Assembly: GCA_964414555.1 (NCBI GenBank)
Contig: CAYPWW010000004.1
Span: 1 to 64,000, forward strand
Source: Litorimonas sp964414555
GTDB lineage: Bacteria > Pseudomonadota > Alphaproteobacteria > Caulobacterales > Maricaulaceae
Direction: 5' to 3'
DNA length: 64,000 nt
Shown here in pieces: positions 61,062-64,000 of the stretch. The first letter of the stretch is position 1. Each line of letters starts with the position of its first letter. The position numbers and the translations under genes were made by a program. The notes under the pieces were generated by a model. It was not told the DNA's origin. It saw only the letters and a program-made list of their open reading frames with translations, and ran no database searches.

Positions 61062-63481
61062 AACGGTTCCGCTTCGGGCAGGAAGATTTCGCGCTTACCA
61101 CCAGACCCGCTCGGCCCAACCATGCCTTCGCTCTCTAGCCGTTCGACGAGGTCCGCTGCGCGGTTATAGCCGATGGAGAGTTTGCGTTGAATATAGCTGG
61201 TCGAGCATTTCCGGTCGCGTGCAACAATGGCCACGGCTTGATCGAACAGCGATCCACCTTCTGATCCACCACCTGCCAACATGGCGTCGGTTGGGGCTTC
61301 CTCTTGCTCGGTCGTGATATCATCCAGATAGGACGGCGCACCTTGGGCTTTCATAAAGGCCGTGATGCGTTCGATCTCGCCGTCACTGACGAACGGTCCG
61401 TGGAGGCGACGCGGGCTGCCCGTGCTGGCGAACAGCATGTCGCCATTGCCCAGCAGCGACTTGCCGCCGTTCTCGCCCAGGATGACGCGGCTATCCACGG
61501 CGGAACCGACGCGGAAGCAAATCCGGGCTGGGAAGTTCGCTTTGATCGTGCCGGTGATGACATCTGTCGACGGACGCTGGGTCGCCATGATGACGTGAAT
61601 GCCCGCCGCCCGCGCCATCTGCGCGAGGCGTTGGACGGAGCCTTCGATGTCCTTTTTCGCGACCAGCATCAGGTCCGCCATCTCGTCGATAATCACGACG
61701 ATATAGGGCATGGGCTCGAACTCTAGCTCTTCGGTTTCATATTCCGGCTCGCCGGTTTGTTTGTTGTAACCGACCATTGTGGTTTTGGTCATCGTCTCGC
61801 CAGAGGCTTTGAACTCGGCGACTTTCTCGTTGAAGCCAGCCATGTTGCGGACGTTCATTTTGGCCATCTTGCGATAGCGATCTTCCATTTCCCGCACGGT
61901 CCATTTCAGGGCGACGACGGCTTTTTTCGGCTCTGTCACAACGGGCGCCAGAAGATGCGGGCAATCGTCATAGATCGATAGCTCCAGCATTTTCGGGTCG
62001 ATCATGATGAACTTACACTCATCGGGCGTGAGCGTGTACATCAGAGACAGGATCATCGCGTTGACGCCGACCGACTTACCGGAACCGGTCGTACCCGCGA
62101 CGAGCAAATGCGGCATCTTGGCGAGGTCTGCGACGAAAGGCGTACCGCCGATATCTTCGCCAAGGATCAGCGGGAGAGACGCTTCAGATTGGGTAAAGGC
62201 GTCACTGGCTAACATGTCACGCAGCCAGACCATCTCGCGTTTGCGGTTGGGCAGTTCGACGCCCATCGCATTCCGTCCGGGCACGACGGCGATCCGAGCG
62301 GATTGCGCGCTCATATTGCGAGCGATGTCGTCAGAGAGATTGATGATCCGCTGGGACTTCACACCGGGCGCGGGCTCAAATTCGAACAAGGTCACGACGG
62401 GGCCAGGGCTGACTTGGCCCATTTCACCGTCAATGCGGTAATCGCCCATGACAGTGTGCAGCTGTTCAGCCGCGCGGCGTAGCGCACCTTCATCGCGCAC
62501 AGTCGAACGCGGCGGCGGCGTCTTCAGCAGGTCTAAGCCCGGCAGGACAAAGCTGTCAGAGTCAGAGAAATCAAACTGCGGCGCGGCGGGTTTGCGGGCC
62601 TTGCGCTTTTTCGGCTTGGGCTTGGCTTTGGGAGCAACGGGAGCAGGGGCCACAGCAATCGGTGCGGGAGCTGGCGTAGGCGCAGCGACAGGCGCAACAT
62701 CGGGAATGTCACGGTAGAGCGGCGCAGCCATCTCGGCATCCATTTGCGCGTCGAGGCCTTGCGCATTCCGACGGAACAAGCGCGCGATAAAACCGCAGAA
62801 CCGATCAAACCAGACGCGGAGGTAAGCCCAGACCAAGCCAGCGGCATCCGCAATATCCAACAAGTCGCGGGGCACAATCCCGATCCATCGGGCCGCACAA
62901 TAGGCGCACGCGACAAAAGAAAATGCGAGCACAATCAAGCCCGCCCAGACTGAGCCGCCGAACAGGGCTTTGGGTCCCAAATGCAGCATATCGCCAAACC
63001 AACCGCCCAGACCGCTTGCCATTGGCCAGCTCTGCGGAATGGGAACAGCGGACAGGGACATGATCCCGAACAGGACCACACCAAAGGCGATGCCAAAACG
63101 CTGCAGAGACTGCCAACGTGTTCGTGGTCCAACGCGCCCTAATAGACGCCGCAGCCCTGCAACAGAGGTCAGCGCCCCAATCATCAATCCGCCCCAGCCG
63201 ATCGTTTGCATCATCAGATTGGCAATCGCCGCACCCGGTCCACCCAGCGGATGGCGTCCCCCGCCTAATCCCGCTGTATCCGATGTTGGATCAAAGGGAG
63301 AATAGGCCAGCACGCTGATCATCAAGACTAGACCCAAAGCGATCATCAACAGCGCCCGAACAGCCCGCCAGAACGCATTGCCCTGCGCCGCTGTGACCTC
63401 GGCCATCATCGCGTGGATGTCCTCCGGCGCATAGGCGTAAGGGGCGTCATATTCTGCGGTGGCGGCAGGCGGTGGCGACAT
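61058..63481 (-). CDS. ftsK: DNA translocase FtsK
   Basis: This membrane-anchored hexameric motor pumps DNA toward dif and supports chromosome segregation at division. It has four N-terminal helices (about 40-200), a Pro/Ala/Lys linker (about 260-310), then the alpha and RecA-like beta domains with Walker A GTTGSGKSVG and Walker B IVVIIDEMADLM. The C-terminal gamma winged-helix domain (YIQRKLSIGYNRAADLVERL) reads KOPS-type sequences. It has 807 residues. It is divergent from the UbiH-like gene with 131 bases between starts. Confidence 0.97.
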   Translation of the reverse strand: MSPPPAATAEYDAPYAYAPEDIHAMMAEVTAAQGNAFWRAVRALLMIALGLVLMISVLAYSPFDPTSDTAGLGGGRHPLGGPGAAIANLMMQTIGWGGLMIGALTSVAGLRRLLGRVGPRTRWQSLQRFGIAFGVVLFGIMSLSAVPIPQSWPMASGLGGWFGDMLHLGPKALFGGSVWAGLIVLAFSFVACAYCAARWIGIVPRDLLDIADAAGLVWAYLRVWFDRFCGFIARLFRRNAQGLDAQMDAEMAAPLYRDIPDVAPVAAPTPAPAPIAVAPAPVAPKAKPKPKKRKARKPAAPQFDFSDSDSFVLPGLDLLKTPPPRSTVRDEGALRRAAEQLHTVMGDYRIDGEMGQVSPGPVVTLFEFEPAPGVKSQRIINLSDDIARNMSAQSARIAVVPGRNAMGVELPNRKREMVWLRDMLASDAFTQSEASLPLILGEDIGGTPFVADLAKMPHLLVAGTTGSGKSVGVNAMILSLMYTLTPDECKFIMIDPKMLELSIYDDCPHLLAPVVTEPKKAVVALKWTVREMEDRYRKMAKMNVRNMAGFNEKVAEFKASGETMTKTTMVGYNKQTGEPEYETEELEFEPMPYIVVIIDEMADLMLVAKKDIEGSVQRLAQMARAAGIHVIMATQRPSTDVITGTIKANFPARICFRVGSAVDSRVILGENGGKSLLGNGDMLFASTGSPRRLHGPFVSDGEIERITAFMKAQGAPSYLDDITTEQEEAPTDAMLAGGGSEGGSLFDQAVAIVARDRKCSTSYIQRKLSIGYNRAADLVERLESEGMVGPSGSGGKREIFLPEAEPF

Positions 63482-63612
63482 GAGGTCTCCTAAGACTCAG
63501 CAAGGCGAAAAATATCCTTACCAAGGCGTAAATCCCCAACCGTGAAAGAGGCGTTAAAACGGCCGCAAAATGTCGCCTTTCCTGCTTCGCTCATCAGGCC
63601 TATAGGCGAGAC

Positions 63613-64000
63613 ATGAGCAAGACATGCGATACTCTCGTCATCGGTGGCGGCCTTGTGGGGCTAACGACGGCTTTAGCTTTGGCTAAAACAGGGCTTTCTG
63701 TCATTCTGGTCGATCGCGATGATTTGGATCGTCAAGCGCCGGATGGCCGTGCTTCATCCCTCGCGCCGTCAAGCCTCCGCCTGTTCGAAAACCTCGATGT
63801 TGAGATAAAGCGCCATGTCCAGCCGATCCGAGACATGCTCGTGACGGAAGGCGCGCCGGACAGCCCGTGGCGCTTACATTTCGAAGGTGACGGAGACGGT
63901 GCTGACTTGGGTGGCATCATAGAAAACACACACCTGCGAGCCGCGCTTTTAAAAGCCCTTAAATCAACCCCCGAAATTTCAGTCTTCTCCCCCGCGCAGG
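63613..64000 (+). CDS. UbiH/UbiF/COQ6-type FAD hydroxylase, 5' part (truncated by window)
   Basis: The first 129 residues of a flavin monooxygenase of ubiquinone synthesis are visible. The dinucleotide-binding motif is VIGGGLVGLTTALALAKTG (residues about 9-27), followed by VILVDRDD and the UbiH-family DGRASSLAPSSLRLFENL. The frame is open to the window end. Which ring position it hydroxylates cannot be told from this part. The start follows a short leader divergent from ftsK. Confidence 0.9.
   Translation, partial: MSKTCDTLVIGGGLVGLTTALALAKTGLSVILVDRDDLDRQAPDGRASSLAPSSLRLFENLDVEIKRHVQPIRDMLVTEGAPDSPWRLHFEGDGDGADLGGIIENTHLRAALLKALKSTPEISVFSPAQ

Overview
The window is a chromosomal segment of an alphaproteobacterium. 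The evidence is the nusA / ylxR-L7Ae / infB / rbfA / truB / rpsO / pnp series, the J-domain / cobS / cobT / bolA neighbourhood, a large FtsK, a YciB homologue, and an AGCS symporter. Moderately high GC, a TonB receptor and an AlkB hydroxylase would fit a marine hyphomonad-like lineage, but that placement is inference. A run of exactly 100 N (60525-60624) shows this is a scaffold, so single-base oddities such as the stop inside nusA must be weighed against assembly error.

Layout. 1-13 kb: translation and RNA genes (nusA, ylxR-L7Ae, infB, rbfA, truB, rpsO, pnp), interrupted by a gluconate permease/kinase pair, an antisense SDR oxidoreductase and two small lipoproteins. 13-22 kb: DedA-like and DUF2805 proteins, an M24 peptidase, argD, then cobT and cobS separated by an AT-rich, oppositely oriented gene that looks like a PD-(D/E)XK nuclease; a J-domain protein and a BolA protein follow.

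22.3-30.6 kb is the most unusual region. Seven co-directional, tightly packed genes encode a MORN-like lipoprotein, a periplasmic helical protein, two membrane-anchored von Willebrand A (VWA) proteins with a MotB-like Asp-containing membrane helix, an ExbB/TolQ/MotA-type proton-channel protein, a membrane-anchored SUMF1-fold protein with four helical repeats, and a secreted Gly/Gln-rich protein. Together they look like an ion-driven cell-envelope machine in which VWA domains take the place of the usual peptidoglycan-binding domain. I do not recognise it as a described system.

31-45 kb holds metabolic and envelope genes: aconitase, YciB, an alanine/glycine:Na+ symporter, an aromatic/aspartate aminotransferase, MtgA, PPK2, YceI, an orphan TadG-like protein with a hexamer microsatellite, a TetR regulator divergent from an alkane hydroxylase, and an ABC-F ATPase. 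45-53 kb: a giant MscS-family channel, a TonB-dependent receptor, release factor 1 and three small proteins. 53-64 kb: ubiE, a LysR regulator, a saccharopine-reductase-like protein, a DUF4345 protein, a strictosidine-synthase-like protein, an acyl-CoA carboxylase beta/alpha pair (alpha broken by the N gap), ftsK, and the start of a UbiH-like hydroxylase. No rRNA, tRNA, CRISPR array, insertion sequence or prophage was seen, and no stretch over 300 bases lacks a gene.
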